Below are positions 8,529 to 10,317 of a stretch of 10,317 nt of DNA, one piece after another. The DNA is from Cyclostephanos tholiformis (Eukaryota > Bacillariophyta > Thalassiosirophyceae > Thalassiosirales > Thalassiosiraceae). The notes beneath the pieces are model-generated. The model did no database searches and had not been told where the DNA came from. It was given only the letters and a program-made list of their open reading frames with translations. The translations under genes were made by a program, and so were the position numbers. Where the stretch lies: positions 1 to 10,317 of the forward strand of contig JALLPB010002539.1 in assembly GCA_036939975.1 (NCBI GenBank). Reading direction: 5' to 3'. Position 1 is the first letter of the stretch. Each line of letters starts with the position of its first letter.

Positions 8529-8813
8529 CCAGCAATCAGCTGGCACCGTGAGACTTGCAGACTCCACAGTCAAGTGAGGAATGGAATCTGGTGGGTTGCT
8601 CCTGATGGGGTTCAAGGGTGTGCCCTTTAAGTAGCACTTAATTCTAGTAAGCAAGAGCCTAGGCGGGGGGGGGAGGGCATGTGGTGAGTCTCGATAGACT
8701 CGGATAGCCAAATGGCCCCTCCTAGCTGGAGGCCAAGTTAACACACACACATTATATTGGTTCCCTCTTAGAGAGGAACCCAAATTTCCTTTTTTGAAAA
8801 AGACAAAAAAGGG
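8529..8813 (+). other. Probable LINE 3' untranslated tail
   Basis: This follows the last LINE stop and has no open frame of its own. It contains a run of nine G (8665-8673), an (AC)n stretch near 8740-8750, an imperfect inverted repeat with GGTTCC and GGAACC arms near 8759-8780, and a perfect hairpin at 8788-8812 ending in an A-rich stretch. LINE reverse transcriptases often recognise 3' structures, which would fit, but the true element end cannot be placed from this copy. Confidence 0.45.
8788..8812. repeat. Hairpin with T-rich and A-rich arms
   Basis: CCTTTTTT (8788-8795) pairs perfectly with AAAAAAGG (8805-8812) around the 9-base loop GAAAAAGAC. It may be the structured, A-rich end of the LINE. 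It also resembles a simple terminator on paper, but nothing here suggests bacterial transcription. Confidence 0.55.
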
Positions 8814-8849
8814 ATAGGAATCCTTGGGGAATGAACAACCTAGCTTCAC

Positions 8850-8867
8850 TGGCCATTTTGATGGCCA
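8850..8867. repeat. Perfect 7-bp hairpin
   Basis: TGGCCAT, loop TTTG, then ATGGCCA. It lies 37 bases right of the A-rich LINE end candidate. No known function. Confidence 0.55.
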
Positions 8868-9196
8868 TAGAAAAGCGCCGGTGCAACACCGAGCACATTG
8901 CCCAATAGAAAAGATCCAAGGCTTACTTGAAGCCACTGTATGCTGTTGTTGGGTGATTATTTTCTTCATATTGGCCCGGCAGACACAATCATAAAATGTG
9001 GGGTCAAAAATTGTAGTGATCATTTCTGAGTGCATTTGCCGCTAGGGGAGATTTAGAGCTTCACTGCAATATTTGATAGATTCATTTGTGGGGGAAAGTG
9101 TCATAGGTCAAACAGCTGCAAGATCTGTAGAATCTAGAATAGTATTAGAATTTTTGTCTCAGCTGTCCAACATTTTTCTGCTTTAACTGGCACACC

Positions 9197-9234
9197 CCAC
9201 CATGGTGGCCTTGAATTCTAGCACCACTATGGTG
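9197..9234. repeat. Palindrome pair built on CACCA/TGGTG
   Basis: A perfect 12-base palindrome, CCACCATGGTGG (9197-9208), is followed 13 bases later by a hairpin with arms CACCA (9222-9226) and TGGTG (9230-9234). The two units look related, so they may be a duplicated protein-binding site or the remains of terminal inverted repeats. Confidence 0.4.
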
Positions 9235-9268
9235 AGAAATACCACTAGATGAAAGACATTACCCTCAT

Positions 9269-10230
9269 CTATCCAATGTGGGTGATGTTTTTAAAATAGT
9301 TTTTTCTAAATACTATTTTTGGGTGCTGTTTCTCTACATGGGGCAAGTGTGTCCTACCACTATTATACACTGCTTCTTTGTCCCCAACCTCGTTCCTAAT
9401 ATTGCTCCCAACTTTGGCTCCAACTTTGTGCCAATGTTGGGGTGATTCTTCAGTTGTATGGTTAGCTGCAGTCATTGCATCCCATTCCTCCTGTATGAAT
9501 TTACATGCAGTTGTGACAAAGTCAATTTTGTTCCTTGCCTAGTGTCAATGGCCAAGTGCCATGTTGGCAAGATTTAAAACCATCTGACCTGCATCATTCA
9601 ACACCTTCTTTTCATCATCCAACAATGGGTTACATTTTGATGTCATGGGCCCCTTTCGAGTGAACTCCTCCCATGTCCCATGCCTTGAACTTGTCCTACC
9701 TTGACATGTTGTCCCCAACCTTTTTCACCTTGTGCCATTCCAAAAAATGCATTCATCAAATAAACTTTTAGCTCACCCCTTCCCTTGTGTTGTTGAGTTT
9801 ATTAATGACCTTCTCTTCTAAAAATATCTCCCAGAGATGTTGTCTTCTTGGCCATAAGCCTTTATGCTTCTTCTGATGCATTCCATATTCAGTGCCAAAA
9901 CACATATCTGTCAAGATCAGATCCATCATTCAGAACCCACTTCTGAGTACGATGCATACTTTTTTTCAGGATAAGAGCATTATGTGCATGCAATTGCTGA
10001 ATGCAACAACAGTCATCATTCCCATTGAGTAGCTCTATTCTAAAATGAGAGTAGATAAATCATCTTTACGTCAAAAGAAAAGCAATTATCTTTTGCTATT
10101 GTAGTCAAATCATCAATCCATACTTGATAATTGCATTATTGTCCAATGAAGGCTAGAAGAACAAATAATATTGATTGCAATGCTCCACTAGCTTCTCAAG
10201 AGATGAAGACAATTGGAATATGTCCTAGGC
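9269..10230 (-). pseudogene. Unrecognised, heavily mutated protein-coding relic
   Basis: On the - strand, protein-like sequence continues for about 960 bases in pieces. From about 10230 it reads DIFQLSSSLEKLVEHC, then after a shift WIDDLTTIAKDNCFSFDVK (near 10120-10065), then after another shift RIELLNGNDDCCC and QKWVLNDGSDLDRYVF (about 10055-9890). The last block (about 9770-9269) is one frame, with LLDDEKKVLNDAGQMVLNLA and FIQEEWDAMTAANHTTEE. Stops interrupt it: TAG 10225-10227, TAG 10153-10155, TGA 9889-9891, TAA 9862-9864, TGA 9725-9727, TGA 9545-9547 and TAG 9539-9541, before TAG near 9266-9268. No family was recognised. It could be an old host gene or part of another transposon. The long blocks with few stops and balanced composition favour former coding sequence, but chance is not excluded. 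Confidence 0.4.
9293..9319. repeat. AT-rich 8-bp hairpin
   Basis: AAAATAGT (9293-9300) pairs perfectly with ACTATTTT (9312-9319) around an 11-base loop. It lies inside the 3' part of the - strand relic. Confidence 0.4.
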
Positions 10231-10317
10231 GGGTGGATAACTCTCTCCTGAAGTGAAAAACAAGTGGAAAACGAGTTACAGGTAGTTCAGGTCGGGAGAA
10301 GAAAATTATGAGCTTTA
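10231..10317. other. Window end, nothing supported
   Basis: On the - strand GESYPP just upstream of TAG 10225-10227 may continue the relic for a few codons, but no start or boundary can be seen before the window ends. Confidence 0.3.

Larger units (their letters stand above)
306..8813 (+). mobile_element. Decayed non-LTR (LINE) retrotransposon, interrupted by a copia element
   Basis: Two blocks of one LINE lie on the same strand. An APE-like endonuclease start (306-611) and a reverse transcriptase with C-terminal region (about 6216-8528) flank the opposite-strand copia element at 612 to about 6122. Order and orientation match APE-endonuclease LINEs, where endonuclease precedes reverse transcriptase in one protein. 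Most of the endonuclease and the linker to the RT are missing. The 3' end is set tentatively at the A-rich stretch near 8797-8813, because LINEs commonly end in an A-rich tail. No target-site duplication was identified. The clade is not assigned. Confidence 0.8.
8814..9268. other. AT-rich intergenic stretch with inverted repeats
   Basis: No gene can be supported here. It contains a perfect hairpin TGGCCAT/ATGGCCA (8850-8856 and 8861-8867, 4-base loop). It also has the 12-base palindrome CCACCATGGTGG (9197-9208), followed by CACCA-CTA-TGGTG (9222-9234). An open frame on the - strand starts at 9035 but runs antisense through the LINE tail, so it is not accepted as a gene. Confidence 0.45.

Noticed and set aside
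8788..8812. A rho-independent terminator
   Set aside because: The element content is eukaryotic; the hairpin has A/T-rich arms and no U-tract following a GC-rich stem.
8421..9035. A 204-codon open frame on the - strand
   Set aside because: Most of it is antisense to the LINE C-terminal region and its 3' tail. The protein is rich in Pro, Ser and Arg as expected from an antisense GC-rich shadow, and no domain is recognisable. Only the first about 45 codons fall outside the LINE, which is too little to support a gene.
1..10317. CRISPR array, phage genes, toxin-antitoxin or defence operon
   Set aside because: No regularly spaced repeats, no bacterial-type gene packing and no such protein motifs were seen on either strand.

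Overview
This window looks like nuclear DNA of a eukaryotic microalga, most likely a diatom or close stramenopile relative. It contains no intact host gene, RNA gene, CRISPR array or bacterial-type operon. It is a stack of decayed transposable elements. The host guess rests on the copia polyprotein resembling the CoDi copia lineages known from diatoms, and on the LINE resembling diatom LINE families as I remember them; no search was run.

Layout. Positions 1-305 are a non-coding leader with two abutting stem-loops. From about 306 to about 8813 on the + strand lies a broken non-LTR (LINE) retrotransposon: the start of an APE-type endonuclease (306-611), then, after a large interruption, the reverse transcriptase, three zinc-finger-like motifs and a C-terminal region (about 6216-8528), followed by a structured 3' tail. 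The interruption (612 to about 6122) is a Ty1/copia LTR retrotransposon on the opposite strand. Read on the - strand it has a primer-binding-site-like sequence, gag (from 6108), a zinc knuckle and protease, integrase, reverse transcriptase, RNase H (ending near 1007) and one LTR (924 down to 612).

The nesting is asymmetric. The left edge is a clean LTR end abutting the LINE endonuclease. At the right edge there is no second LTR, and the LINE resumes far downstream of where it broke off. The simplest reading is copia insertion into the LINE, followed by a deletion that removed the 5' LTR together with most of the LINE endonuclease domain. Both elements are dead. The LINE carries single-base frameshifts and three TGA stops. 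The copia element carries several gag frameshifts, five stops in pol, an Asp-to-Asn change in the RT catalytic pair and a His-to-Asn change in the zinc knuckle.

Positions 8814-9268 are AT-rich, non-coding and hairpin-rich. From about 10230 down to 9269 the - strand appears to hold an unrecognised, heavily mutated protein-coding relic with at least seven stops and several frameshifts. It is the least explained part of the window.
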